From NCBI GenBank assembly GCA_009797885.1, contig WNKP01000005.1, positions 281,018 through 345,017 of the forward strand: DNA of 64,000 nucleotides, given 5' to 3'. Positions within the stretch are counted from its first letter, which is position 1. Each line of letters opens with the position of its first letter. The DNA comes from Flavobacteriaceae bacterium GF1. Lineage in GTDB: Bacteria; Bacteroidota; Bacteroidia; Flavobacteriales; Flavobacteriaceae. The notes under the pieces are model-generated. The model made no database searches, was not told the DNA's origin, and saw nothing but the letters and a program-made list of their open reading frames with translations. A program made the translations under genes and the position numbers. Positions 44,101 to 59,100 of this stretch are shown one piece after another.

Positions 44101-47100
44101 ACCAATACACCCACTGTTGGCGCCGATGGGTTGGTCTACTGTAGATCGGCTATACAGCGTACCGCGCTGACCCTAAACATCTCCGACGACAGCCTGTCTA
44201 ATATCCAGCCAAAGGCGGAGTGCAGGGACACTACAATTCGACTGGACATTTACGGCACGGCTACCCTGGATCCCTCCCTTATGGACAACGGTAGCGATGG
44301 TTGCGGGATTTCACTGGCGCTGTCCGATACCAGCTTTACTACCATCGGCGATAAAACGGTAACCCTAACGGTGACTGATATCAGCGGCACCGCTAAAAGC
44401 TGTACGGCCAAGGTGACCGTGATTGGCCTCCCTTCAAACCTGTTTGTCACTACCTGGGACACCACCAAACCCGGAGTTTCCGATGGGAATTCCATCAAAA
44501 TACCCGCCGTGGGGACCTATGATGTGGATCTGGGCAATGACGGCAGCTATGAACTGCAGGGCCAGACTGGGACCACAGAAATCAATGTCACCACCCATAA
44601 TTATCCTGCCGGGAAAATACAGGTGGCCCTTCGTAATGCGGAATCTGGGAACCTGACCAGGATATGGTTCAATAATACGGGCGACAAACGGAAGCTGCTC
44701 TTCGTGGACCAATGGGGCACCTCAATGGCCTGGAGTTCCATGGAAGGTGCATTTCATGGCTGTTCCAATCTGGAGATCAAGGCAATCGATGCCCCCGACC
44801 TGGGCAGTGTGACCAATATGAGTGAGACGTTTGCAGGGTGCATTGCACTTACGGGAACAACGGGCCTCTCCACTTGGAACACGGCCAAGGTAACCAACAT
44901 GTCAGGGATGTTTGCCAGTGCAATCGCCTTTAAGGGGGACATCAGTTCCTGGAACACAGGCAGCGTGTCCAATATGGATCATATGTTTGCTGTCGCAACC
45001 GCCTTTGACCGGGACATTGGTTCATGGAATACCGGCAACGTAATAAGTATGGCTGGCATGTTTCTAAGTGCAAGTACCTTTAACCAGGATATCGGTTCCT
45101 GGAATGTGGCCAAGGTAGAAAATATGGAATCGATATTTCAGGGCGCAATTGCCTTCGACCAAAACATCGGTTCCTGGAAGACGGGCAATGTGACCAATAT
45201 GTCGGGAATGTTCTGGAAAGCAACGGCCTTTGATCAAAACATCGGTTCCTGGAATGTGGCCAAAGCGGAAAATATGGGATCTATGTTCCGGGAGGCAAGC
45301 GCCTTTAACCAAAACATCGGTTCCTGGAATGTGGCCAGCGCAACCCATATGGGCCATATGTTTTTTCTTGCAACTGCCTTTGACCAAAACATCGGTTCCT
45401 GGAATGTGGCCGAGGTGACCACTATGCAAACCATGTTTTCCGGTGCAACTGCCTTTGACCAAAACATTGGTTCCTGGAACGTGGCCAAAGTGGAAAATAT
45501 GGGGTCAATGTTCCAGGGTGCAACCGCCTTTAACCAGGACATCGGTTCCTGGAATGTGGGCAATGTGACTGCAATGGGCTCCATGTTCCGGGGCGCAACC
45601 ACCTTTAACCAAAACATTGGTTCTTGGAATGTGGCCAAAGTGACCAATATGGTTTCCATGTTCAATGGCGCGAGCGCCTTTGACCAAAACCTGGGGACTT
45701 GGAACCTGAAGCAACTAAGCCTTGGCAGCTCCATGCTTAATGGCACTGCGCTCTCCGTGAACAATTGGGATGCCACCCTCATCGATTGGCATAAACAGGG
45801 CTTCACCAACACCCCCACCATTGGAGCCTCTGGACTGGTCTATTGCAAAGCCTACGCCGAGCGGGCCGCTCTGACCTTGAACATCACTGGCGACAGCCCG
45901 GAGGATACTGACCCAACACCCCAGTGCAAGTCGGTAGTGACACTAACACTGGGCACCAACGGTACGGCCACCCTGGATCCCTCCCTGGTGGACGACGGTT
46001 CCAGCGATACCTGCGCAAGCGTCTCGCTAAGCGTTTCCCCAAGCAGTTTCACGACCTCCGACCTCGGCCCAAATACGGTGACCCTTACAGTGACTGACGG
46101 TAACGGGAACACAAGTACCTGTCAGGCCACGGTGAACGTATGGGCGGAAAATCCCACAAGCGTATTCGTCACCACCTGGAACACCACTTACTTTGGCAGG
46201 TCCGACGATAACTCCATCACCATCCCCGCTACGGGGACCTATGATGTGGACCTCGGCAATGATGGCTCATTTGAACTACTGGACCAGAGCGACATCACCG
46301 AAATCAATGTTACCACATATAATTATCCCGCAGGGGAGATACAGGTGGCCCTTCGCAATGCCATCTCTGGAAACGGGACCCTGGAAAGGATAAGCTTTTG
46401 GACATACAACTATGAAGCCGATAGGGATAAGCTACTCTCCGTGGACCAGTGGGGCAGCAGTATCTCCTGGAGCACTATGAGGTCTGCATTTGACAGCTGT
46501 AGCCTTATGGACGTCAAAGCGACCGATACGCCCAACTTGGGCAGCGTGAGCGGTATGTCCAGTATGTTTTCCGGGTGTACCTCACTTAGGGGGAATGCGA
46601 GCTTCTCCAACTGGAATACGGACAAGGTAACCAATATGCGCAATATGTTCAGCGGTGCAAGCACCTTTAATCAGGACATCGGTTCCTGGAACACCAGCAG
46701 CGTGGCCAGTATGGCCAATATGTTCAGTGGTGCAAGCACCTTTGACCAGGACATCAGTTCCTGGGACGTCAGCCAGGTGGAATATATGAGCGGCATGTTT
46801 CACGGGGCAACCGCCTTTAACCAAAACATTGGTTCATGGAACACATCCAAGGTATATTATATGAGCAACATGTTCAATGGCGCAACCGCCTTTGACCAGA
46901 ACCTGGGCAATTGGAGCCTGAAAGGGTTGGCCTATGGTTCCAAAATGTTAGACAATACGGCACTTTCCGTTGACAACTGGGATGCTACGCTTATCGGTTG
47001 GCACAATCAGGGCCTAAGCAAGATCAATACTGTAAACATCGGCGCCCTGGGACTGGTCTATTGCCATGCTTTTGCACAACGTCAAGAGTTGGGGTCTGAT

Positions 47101-50100
47101 TTTAACTTTATCGGTGACAGTCCAAAGGTTTCCCGGCCGTCGGCGTATTGCAAGACAGCCTCAGTCCAACTGGGTACCAATGGCACGGTCACCCTGGAAC
47201 CCTTACTTCTGGATAACGGTTCCTCCACTCCCTGTGGGGTTGAGTCCTTGTCCTATTTCGTGTCCCCAAACACCTTTTCCACCTCCCATCTTGGTCCAAA
47301 CAACGTGACCCTTACGGTGCAATCTGCCTCCGGCCATACGGACACCTGCTATACCACGGTAAATGTCATGTATGAGGATCCTAAAGGCGCATTTGTAACC
47401 ACCTGGGACACCACCAAAATCAGCAACGGCTCGTCTGGGAGTAACGAAATCGCCATCCCCGCCATTGGGACCTTCCATGTGGACCTGGGCAATGACGGGA
47501 TTTACGAGCTGACGAACAAGACCGTGATCGAGGGCAGGTCCTTGATCGTGAATGTCACCGAATATACCAACCCTGCTACCAGTAATAAATTTACCGCCGG
47601 GGAGATCCAGGTGGCCCTTCTTAATACTGCTTCCGGGACCACCCTGACCGGGATACAGTTCAACAATAAAGGCGACAAGGATAAGCTCCTCTCCGTGGAC
47701 CAATGGGGCAGTAGTATCGCCTGGAGCACTATTGAGGAGGCATTTCATGGCTGTACCAACCTAGAGGTCAAGGCCACGGATGCCCCCGACCTTAGCAAGG
47801 TGACCAGTATAGAAAGCATGTTCCGCAGGTGTACCTCATTTATGGGGAATGCGAACCTCTCCAAGGCCACCCTCTCCAACTGGGACACCAGCAACGTGAC
47901 CGATATGAGCTATATGTTCGCTGACTGTAGCGCGTTTACCGGAACAGCAACGGACTTTTCCACCTGGGACACCAGTAAGGTGACCGATATGGCCGGCATG
48001 TTCAATGGCGCAACCGTCTTTGACCGGGACATCGGTTCCTGGGATGTGGGCAACGTGACCACTATGAGGTGGATGTTTAATGCCACAAAGGCTTTTAACC
48101 GGGACATTAGTTCCTGGGACACAGAAAGCGTAACTGACATGACTGGCATGTTCGAGCAAGCAAGCGGCTTTAACCAGAACATCGGTTCCTGGAATGTGGC
48201 CAACGTGACCAATATGACCAACATGTTCAATTACGCAACCGCCTTTGATCAAAACCTGGGCAATTGGAGCCCAAAAAAGTTGGCCAATGGCAGGTTTATG
48301 CTCAATCAGAGTGGGCTTTCCATGGACAACTGGGACGCGACGCTCAAAGGCTGGCACAAGCAGGACCTTACCAACACGCCCACCATCGGGGCCGATGGCC
48401 TGGTCTACTGCACCGCCTATGCCGAGCGTGCTGCGCTGCCCTTCAACTTTGTCGGGGACAGCCCGGAAATCCTGCCGAAGGCCGAATGTCATCCGCAACT
48501 GACACTGCAACTGGACCTGGACGCCAGCGCCACAGCCACCCTAACGACCGACCTTGTCGACAATGGTTCGAGCAAGACTACCTGTGGACCCATTTCACTA
48601 AGCCTGTCCCAGAGCAATTTCACGACCGCTGATCTCGGCACAAAAACGGTGACCCTCACCGCGACAGACCCCAATGGGAATACGGATACCTGTACCACCA
48701 CCTTGACCGTCGAGAGTTATGCTGCCTCCACCTTCGTCACCACCTGGGACACGACCAAAACCAGTTCCCGCTCATCCAACAGCAACTCCATCACCATCCC
48801 CGCAACGGGGACCTACGATGTGGACCTGGGCAATGACGGTATCTATGACCTGTTCGATCAGACCGATGAAACTACCGTGAATGTCACCAACTATACTGAC
48901 CCTGATGGTAACAACTACGCGGCGGGGGAGATACAAGTGGCCCTTCGCAATCACTCCAGTACCGAAAAACTGACCAGGATACATTTCAACAATTCGGATG
49001 ACAATGACAGGCAGAAGTTGCTTTCGGTGGACCAATGGGGCAATATCCCCTGGAGTACCATGGAGGATGCATTTTTCGGCTGTACCAATCTGGATGTGCT
49101 GGCGACCGATGCCCCAGATCTAAGCAGTGTGACCAGTATGTCCTTAATGTTTGCTGGATGTTTGGCACTCAAGGCTGAGACGGGCTTCACTACCTGGAAC
49201 ACCAGCAAGGTGACCGATATGACCAGCATGTTTGGCAGTGCGATCGCCTTTAACGGGGACATTAGTTCCTGGAACACCAGCAGCGTTACCACTATGGCCG
49301 GAATGCTTGTGGGCACCGCCGCCTTTGACCAGAACCTGGGGGCATGGGACCTGAGGCAGTTAACCAAAGGTATCGGCATGCTCAACAACAGCGGGCTCTC
49401 CGTGGAGAACTGGGACAACACCTTGATCGGTTGGCACGGGCAGAGCTTTACCAATACCCCCACTATTAACGCTTTGGGGCTGATCTACTGCAAGGCCCAT
49501 GCTGAGCGTGACGCATTGACCTTCAATATTTCCGGCGATGTCCTGTCAGATGGCGATCCAGAAGCGGTATGCAAGGAAGCGGTGACGCTCCGATTGGGCT
49601 CCGACGGTACGGCCATCCTGGATCCCGCTCTTGTGGACGACGGTAGTGTGGGTTGCGGGGGCACCTCACTAAGCTTATCAAAAAACAGCTTTACCACTTC
49701 CGATATTGATGATATACACACAGTGACCCTGACGGTCACCGGCGGCAATAACAAGACCAACACCTGCACGGCCACGGTAATCGTGGAAGATTCCGCAAGT
49801 ATATTTGTGACCACCTGGGACACCACCAAATCCGGTATATCCGATGGCAACTCGCTCAATATTCCTTTGTCCGGGACCTACGATGTGGATTTGGGCAATG
49901 ATGGCAGCTATGAACTGCGGGACCAGGGCGGGAACCTTAGCGTGGATGTCACTGAATATAACTATACCGCCGGGGAGATACAGGTGGCCCTCCGTAATGC
50001 TGCCTCCGGTGCCGGGGACCTGACCGGGATACGTTTCGCCCTAAACCAAGAGAACGACAAACTGAAGCTGCTCTCGGTGGACCAATGGGGCAGCAGTATA

Positions 50101-53100
50101 GCCTGGAGTTCCATGAACAATGCATTTGCCCAATGTTCCAATCTGGACGTTTTGGCAACCGATGCCCCCGACCTAAGCAATGTGACCACTATGGTTTATA
50201 TGTTTTTCGGGTGCACGGCCCTCGAGGGCACGGCAACGAACAACTTCTCCGGTTGGAACACCAGCAAGGTGACCAATATGGGGTCACTATTTTCGGGCGC
50301 AAGCAACTTTAACCAGGACATCAGTTCCTGGAACACCAGCAACGTGACCCAGATGGGCGACATGTTTCGGAATGCCACCGTCTTTGACCAGGACCTCGGT
50401 TCCTGGAACACCAGCAACGTGACCAATATGGGCGGTATGTTCAACGGTGCTACAACCTTTAATCAGGACCTCAATTCCTGGGACACCAGCAATGTGACCA
50501 ATATGTTTTACATGTTCTCCAGTGCAAGTGCCTTTAACGGAAACATCACTTCCTGGAACACCAGCAAGGTGGCCAGTATGGTCAACATGTTCAATGGGGC
50601 AAGCGCCTTTAATCAGAACATTGGTTCCTGGAACACGGGTGGGGTGTTCAATATGGAAGACATGTTCGCCAGGGCGAGTGCCTTTAACGGGGACATCGGG
50701 TCCTGGAACACCGCCAAGGTGGAGAATATGTCCGATATGTTCCGGAGCGCGAGTTCCTTTAACGCAGCAATCGGTTTGTGGAACATTGGCGGTGTGACCA
50801 ATATGGAAAGGATGTTTTTTAATGCAAGTGCCTTTAACCAGAATTTGGGTGGATGGAATCTGACGCAGTTGACCAATGGCACCAATATGCTCTACAACTG
50901 TGGGCTCTCCATGGAGAACTGGGACAACACGCTGATCGGTTGGAAAAACCAGAGCCTCACCAACACGGTCACCATTGGCGCCTCCGGACTGATCTACTGT
51001 ACCGCCGGTTCCGAGCGTGCCGCACTGACTCTTAACATTACCGGTGACCGCGCGGAAACCACTGCGCCAACGGCGCAGTGCAAGACCACGGTAGCACTGC
51101 AATTGGGCACAAGGGGTGCGGCTACCCTAACGACCGACCTTGTGGACGATGGTTCCAACGATACCTGTGGCATTGCTTCGCTAGTTCTGTCCCAAAACAG
51201 TTTCACCACCTCAGACCTCGGCGCAAATACGGTCACCCTTACGGTGACCGACTCCAATGGGAACAAAAACACCTGCCAAGCCACTGTGAACGTATGGGCA
51301 GACAATCCCGCAAGCGTATTTGTCACCACATGGGACACCACCAAATCCGGCTCCTCCAACGGGAACTCCATCACCATCCCCGCCACTGGAACTTATGATG
51401 TGGACCTCGGTAACGATGGTTCCTTTGAACTGCTGGACCAGGAAGGGATAACCGAAATCAATATTACCTCCTATAACCATCCCGCTGGGGAAATACAGGT
51501 GGCCCTTCGCAATGCCATCTCCGGAAATGGGACCCTGAGCAGGATACATTTTCCCTTTGGTCAAACCGACGATAGGCAGAAGCTGCTCTCTGTGGACCAA
51601 TGGGGCAGTAGCATCTTGTGGAGCACTATGCAGGATGCCTTCCATGGATGTACCAATCTGGACGTTTTGGCTACCGATGTTCCGGACCTAAGTAATGTGA
51701 CCAATATGGGTCAGATGTTTTTTAGGTGCTCCACGCTCAAGGGAACGGCGACCAATAATTTTTCCGGTTGGAACACCAGCAATGTGACCAACATGGCCTT
51801 CCTGTTCGCTGGCGCAAGTGCCTTCAATCAGGATCTGGATTCGTGGAATGTGTCCAAGGTGACCACTATGGAACAAATGTTTTCCGGGACAAGGGCCTTT
51901 GACCAGGATTTGGATTCCTGGAACACGGGCAAGGTGACCGATATGTCCAATATGTTTTACAATGCCAGTGCCTTTAACGGGGACATCCGTTCCTGGGACA
52001 CCAGCAACGTGGACGATATGTCCTGGATGTTCGCTGGCGCAAGCAGCTTTGACCGCAACATCGGTTCCTGGAATACGGTCAAGGTGAGCGATATGGACTC
52101 CATGTTCTCTGGTGCAAGCGCCTTTGATCAGAACCTGGGGAATTGGTACATGGGGAAGGTGAGCGATGGTATCGGTATGCTCAACAACAGTGGGCTCTCG
52201 GTAGCCAACTGGGATGCCACACTAATTGGTTGGCACGGCCAGAACCTTACCAACACACCTCTCATCGGTGCCTCCGGCCTAGCCTACTGCATGGCCCATA
52301 CCGAGCGTGCCGCGCTAACCCTAAAAGTTACCGGCGATAGCCTATCAGATGCCAATCCGGTAGCTGCATGCAAGGAGGTGGTAACGCTCCGATTGGGCCC
52401 CGAGGGTACGGCCACCCTCGATCCCTCCCTTTTGGACAACGGTAGCCAGAGTTGCGGGGGCATCTCACTAAGCCTGTCAAAGACCAACTTCACCACTGAA
52501 GACATTGGCACTTATCCCCCTATATGCCAATATCAAGGTGACCCTTGGGACCCCGCTACCGGCGCTGGATGCCGCACTTGTATGCAAGAATACCAACGAT
52601 GCCTACGGGACCGCAGCAGTGCCATCGAAGCAAACGCGGTCACCCTAACGGTGACCGACCCCGATGGGATGACGGATGACTGCACGACCTCGGTAATAGT
52701 GGAAGATTCCGCAAGCGTATTTGTGACCACCTGGGATACCACCAAGTCCGGTATATCCGACGGGAACTCACTCAATATTCCTTTGGTAGGGACCTACGAT
52801 GTGGACCTGGGCAATGATGGCAGTTATGAACTAACGGACCAGACCGGAACCCTTATCGTGGATGTCACCGACCATAACTATACCGCCGGGGAGATACAGG
52901 TGGCCCTCCGCAATGCCATCTCAGGAGTCGGGGACCTGACAGGGATACAGTTCAACAAGACAGGTGATCTTCAGAAACTGCTTGCCGTGGATCAATGGGG
53001 CAGCAGCATCCTTTGGAGTACTGTAAACGCCGCATTTTACGGGTGTAGCAACATGGACGTTAAGGCATCGGACGTTCCCGACCTGAGCAACGTGACCGAT

Positions 53101-56100
53101 TTAAGTCAGATGTTTAGAGGAGCGACCACCTTTAACGGAGATATCAGTTCCTGGAACACAAGCAAGGTAACCAATATGGACTGGATGTTCTGGAATGCAA
53201 ACGCCTTTGACCAGGACCTCGGTTCTTGGAACGTGTCCAACGTTATCAGTATGAAAGCCATGTTTGCTTATGCAAGTACCTTTGACCAGGACCTTGGTTC
53301 CTGGAACACAAACAGTGTGACGGACATGTACGGCGTGTTTGCTGGTGCCACTGCTTTTAACCAGGACATCGGTTCCTGGAATACGGGCATCGTGACCGAC
53401 ATGAGCTTCATGTTCGATGGCGCAAGTGCCTTTGACCAGAACATTGGTTCTTGGGACACCAGCAACGTGACCAAAATGGGCTGGATGTTTCAGGATGCGA
53501 CAGCCTTTGATCAGGACATTGGTTCATGGAATACGGCCATGGTGACCAATATGGACTCCATGTTCAATGGGGCAAGCGCCTTTAACCAAAACATCGGTTC
53601 CTGGAACACCGCACAGGTGACCACTATGATGTCCATGTTCAATGATGCGAGCGCCTTTGACCAGAATCTGGGAAATTGGGACCTGGCAGCGTTGACCGAA
53701 GCCCTCAGTATGCTCAACAAAAGTGGTCTCTCGGTTGCCAACTGGGACAACACGATTATCGGTTGGTACAACCAGAGACAGGGCTTCACCAATACCGTAA
53801 CCATCGGTGCTTCCGGTTTGGTCTATTGTACGGCCGGAGATGAGCGTGCCGAGTTGAACAACAATTACCCTTTCAGTATTACTGGCGATAGCGCAGAAAC
53901 TACAGCCCCAACAGCACAATGCAAGACGACGGTGACACTCCGACTGAACGCCAATGGTACCGCTACCCTGGAAGCCTCCCTTGTGGACGATGGTTCCAGT
54001 GATGCCTGCGGCAACGTCACACTAAATGTATCAACAAATAGCTTTACGACCGCCAATCTTGGTGGGAACATAGTCACGCTTACAGTGACCGACCCCAATG
54101 GGAACAAGGCCGAATGTCCTGCTACAGTAATCGTGGAGGACCCCAATAGCGTATTTGTGACCACATGGAAAACGGACATTTCTGGTACGACCAACAGCAA
54201 CACCATTACCATCCCTGCCATTGGGACCTACGATGTGGATTTGGGCAATGATGGCAGCTATGAACTAACGGACCAGAACGGGACCATTACTGTGGATGTC
54301 ACTGCCTATAACTATTCCCCCGGAGAGATACAGGTGGCCCTCCGCAATCACTCCAGTACCGAAAAACTGAACAGTATACGGTTCAACGAGGGTGGCGATG
54401 GGAAGCTGCGTTCCGTGGACCAATGGGGTAGTACGATAGCCTGGACCACCATGGAAAATGCGTTTAACGGCTGTGTAGATCTGGAGATGAAGGCCACGGA
54501 CGCCCCCGACCTCAGTGGTGTGACCGATATGTCCAATATGTTCAACGGATGTACCTCCCTTACAGGGACGACAAGCTTCTCCACCTGGAACACCAGCAAG
54601 GTGACCGATATGCACCGGATGTTCCTGAGGGCAAGCAATTTTAATCAGGACATTGGTTCCTGGAATACGGAAAGTGTGACCAATATGGGCTACATGTTCC
54701 AGGGCGCAAGCACCTTTGATCAGGACATCAGCTCCTGGAACGTATCCAAGGTGACCAATATGAACTGGATGTTCCAGGGCGCAACTGCCTTTGATAAGAA
54801 CATCGGTTCCTGGAACACCAGCAGTGTGGAGAATATGGACTCCATGTTCTGGAATGCAACCAGCTTTAATCAGAATATCGATTCCTGGGACACCAGTAAG
54901 GTGAACGATATGGCGGGCATGTTCTGGAATGCAACCAGCTTTAACCAGGACATCAGTGGTTGGAACACAAGCAACGTGACCACTATGATGATTATGTTCA
55001 AGAACGCAACGGCCTTCAATGTGGACATCGGCAGTTGGAACACAAGTAAAGTGGCCGATATGAGTTCAATGTTTTATTCCGCAACCGCTTTTAACCAGGA
55101 CATCGGTTCCTGGGACACCAGCAAGGTGAAATTTATGCAATTCATGTTTCAGAACGCAACCGCCTTTGATCAGGACATCAGTTCCTGGAAAACCGGCAGT
55201 GCGGAGAATATGGCGGGGATGTTCGAGAGCGCTAGCACCTTTAACCAGGACATCAGCGGTTGGAACACAAGCAACGTGACCCGAATGGAATCTATGTTTA
55301 ATCAGGCAACCACCTTTAATGTGGATATCGGTAGTTGGAACACCAGTAAGGTGACCGATATGGGCGAAATGTTCAATGGGGCCAGTGCCTTCAACGGAAA
55401 CATTGGTTCGTGGAACACGCCCAAAGTGGAGGATATGGGCAACATGTTCAATGGGGCAAGCGCCTTTGACCAGGACATCAGTTCATGGGACACGGGCGAA
55501 GTTCAAAATATGGCCAATATGTTCAATGGCGCAAGTACCTTTAACAGGAACATCGGTTCCTGGAACACCAGCAAAGTGACCGATATGCTTTCCATGTTCA
55601 CTAATGCAACCGCATTTGACCAGAACCTGGAGAATTGGTACATGGGGGCGTTGACCAATGGCACCAATATGCTGGACAACAGTGGGCTCTCCGTGGACAA
55701 CTGGGACAAAACGATCATCGGTTGGGACAGACAGGGCTTTACCAACGATGTCACCGTCGGCGCTTTAGGACTGGTCTACTGTAGGGCCCGTACCCAGCGT
55801 GACGCATTGAAACTCGAGGGCTTTAACATTACCGGCGACAGCAAGGCGACTACCCAACCAACGGCCGGGTGCCAGCAGACCGCGGTGACGCTACAACTGG
55901 GCTTTAATGGCACGGCCACCCTGACACCCGATCTTGTAGACGACGGTAGCGATGGTTGTGGAATCTCACTGGGACTGGATAAAACCAGCTTCACGACAGC
56001 GGATATTGGCACAGAAACAGTGACCTTAACGGTGGACGATGGCAGCACCACAGCCGAGTGTACTGCCACGGTAACCGTAGCGGCGTATCCCACGACTGTA

Positions 56101-59100
56101 TTCGTAACCACCTGGAACACCTCCAACGCCTCTTCAATCACCATCCCCGCCACTGGGACCTACGATGTGGATCTGGGCGCTGACGGAAGCTATGAACTAT
56201 TGGACCAGACCGATGAAACTACCGTGGATCTCACGGACCATACGGCCGGGCAAATTCAAGTGGCCCTTCGAAATCACTCCAGTACCGAAAGACTGACAAG
56301 GATAGCGTTCAACAATGGCGGCGACAAGGAGAAGCTGCTCTCAGTGGACCAATGGGGCAGCAGCATAGCCTGGAGCAGCATGGAAGGCGCATTTCATGGC
56401 TGTAGCAATCTGGAGGTCAAGGCGACCGATGCCCCCGACCTGAGCAATGTGACCAATATGCACGGGATGTTCAGGAACTGTAGCTGGCTTAAGGGAACGA
56501 CCGGCCTCTCCAACTGGAACACGGCCAAGGTGACCAATATGGGCTTTATGTTTTTTCTCGCAGGCAACTTTAAAGGGAATATCGGTTCGTGGAACACAGC
56601 AGAGGTAACCACTATGGAGCGGATGTTTGAAGGCGCCGAAGCCTTTGACCAAAACATTGGCGGTTGGAACACAAGCAAGGTTGAGAACATGGCATATATG
56701 TTCTATGGAATCGCATCCTTCGACCAGGACATCGGTTCCTGGAACACCGGTAGTGTGACCGATATGAACTCCATGTTTTACCATGCAAACGACTTTGACC
56801 AGGATATTAGCGGTTGGAACACAAGCAAGGTCAAGAACATGTCCAATATGTTCTACGACGCAGTTACCTTTAATCAAGACATTGGCAGCTGGGATGTGGG
56901 CAGCGTCACCAACATGTACGGGATGTTCCAAGAAGCCCAATACTTCGACCAGGACATCGGTTCCTGGGACACAAGCGAGGTAACCGATATGAATAGAATG
57001 TTTAAAGCTGCATATGTCTTTAACAGGGACATTAGCGGCTGGAACACCGGGAAGGTGACCAATATGTACGAGATGTTCTATGGTGCAGGGGACTTTGACC
57101 AGGACCTTGGGGATTGGGACCTGGGGGCATTGACCAAAGACGAAAACCTTAGTGGTGGCCGCAGAATGCTCGATTACAGTGGGCTTTCCGTGGACAATTG
57201 GGACAACACCATCATCGGTTGGCACGATAAGGGTTATCATGATGCAACCAAATTCCCTAGTTTCCAGACCATCGGCGCCTCCGGCCTGGTTTACTGCAAT
57301 GCCCGCACCCAACGTGACGATTTTGACACTAAAATTACCGGTGACAGCAAGGCAACTACCCAAACAAAGGCAAGTTGCAAAGCCGTAACACTCGAATTGG
57401 GCACCGATGGCACGGCCACCCTGACCATCGAAGATGTGGACGGCGGCAGTGATGGTTGTGGAATCACCCTGGGCCTTTCCGAAACCAGCTTTGATGCCAC
57501 CGCCCTTGGGGACAACACGGTGACCTTGACGGTGACCGACCCCGACAGCACCACGAAGACCTGTACCGCCACGGTGACCGTGGGGGACAGCACACTCCCC
57601 ACCCCAAGTTGCAGGGACACCAGCGTACAACTTAGCGCCTCGGGCAGCGCAACGATAGCCACCTCGGACATCGACAACGGCTCCTCCGACAACAGTGGCA
57701 CCGCCGTTACCCTTTCCCTGGACACCACCAGCTTTGGCTGTTCCGACCTTGGGGACAACACGGTGACCTTGACGGTGACCGACGCCAGCAGCAACTCGGA
57801 CAGCTGTACCGCCACGGTGACCGTAGAGGACAGCACGCTCCCCACTCCAGGTTGCCAGGACATCAGCGTACAACTGGGCGCATCGGGCAGCGCAACAATC
57901 ACTACATCGGACATCGACAATGGTTCCTCCGACAACTGCGGGAGCGTCACCCTGGCCTTGTCCAAGACCAGCTTTGGGGCCAATGAGCTTGGGGACAACA
58001 CGGTGACCTTGACGGTGACCGACGCCAGCAGCAACTCGGACAGCTGTACGGCAACGGTGACCGTGGGGGACAGCACGCTCCCCACGCCAAGTTGCAAGGA
58101 CATCAGCGTGGAACTGGATACCTCGGGCAGCGCAACAATAGCCACATCCGACATCGACAACGGCTCCTCCGACAACAGTGGCACCGCCGTTACCCTTTCC
58201 CTGGACACCACCAGCTTTGGCTGTTCCGACCTTGGGGACAAAACGGTGACCTTGACGGTGACCGACGCCAGCAGCAACTCGGACACCTGTACCGCTACGG
58301 TAACGGTGGAGGACAAAACGGCGCCCACGCCAAGTTGCCGGGACATCAGCGTACAACTGGGCGCATCGGGTAGCGCAACGATAATGGCGGCGGACGTCGA
58401 CAACAGTTCCAGCGATACCTGCGGGAGCATTACCCTGGCCTTGTCCAAGACCAGCTTTGATGCCGACGAGCTAGGGGACAACACGGTGACCCTTACCGCA
58501 ACGGACGCCAGTAGCAACTCGGACAGCTGTACGGCAACGGTGACCGTGGGGGACAATACGCTCCCCACCCCAAGTTGCAAGGACATCAGCGTGGAACTGG
58601 ACACCTCGGGCAGCGCAACGATCGCCGCCTCGGATATCGACAACGGTTCCTCCGACAACAGTGGTACCGTCGTTACCCTTTCCCTGGACATCACCAGCTT
58701 TGGCTGTTCCGACCTGGGGGACAACACGGTGACCTTGACGGTAACGGACGCCAGCAGCAACTCGGACAGCTGTACCGCCACGGTGACGGTGGAGGACAAA
58801 ACGGCCCCCTCACCAAGCTGCCGGGACATCAGCGTACAACTGGGCTCATCGGGCAGTGCAACGATTATCACATCGGACGTGGATAACGGTTCCAGCGATA
58901 CCTGCGGGAGTGTTACCCTGGCCTTGTCCAAAGCCAGCTTTGGTGCCAACGAGCTTGGGAACAACACGGTGACCTTGACGGTGACCGATGCCAGCAGCAA
59001 CTCGGACAGCTGTACGGCTACGGTGACCGTGGGGGACAGCACGCTCCCCACCCCCAGCTGCCAGGACATCGGCGTGGAACTGGATGCCTCGGGCAGCGCA

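Noticed and set aside
38233..58356. Many minus-strand open frames of 70-670 codons across the BspA-type region
   Set aside because: All repeat with the same 75-bp period as the plus-strand gene and read as imperfect copies of one another (for example VTLLVFQEPMSWSKALAP). They are antisense shadows.
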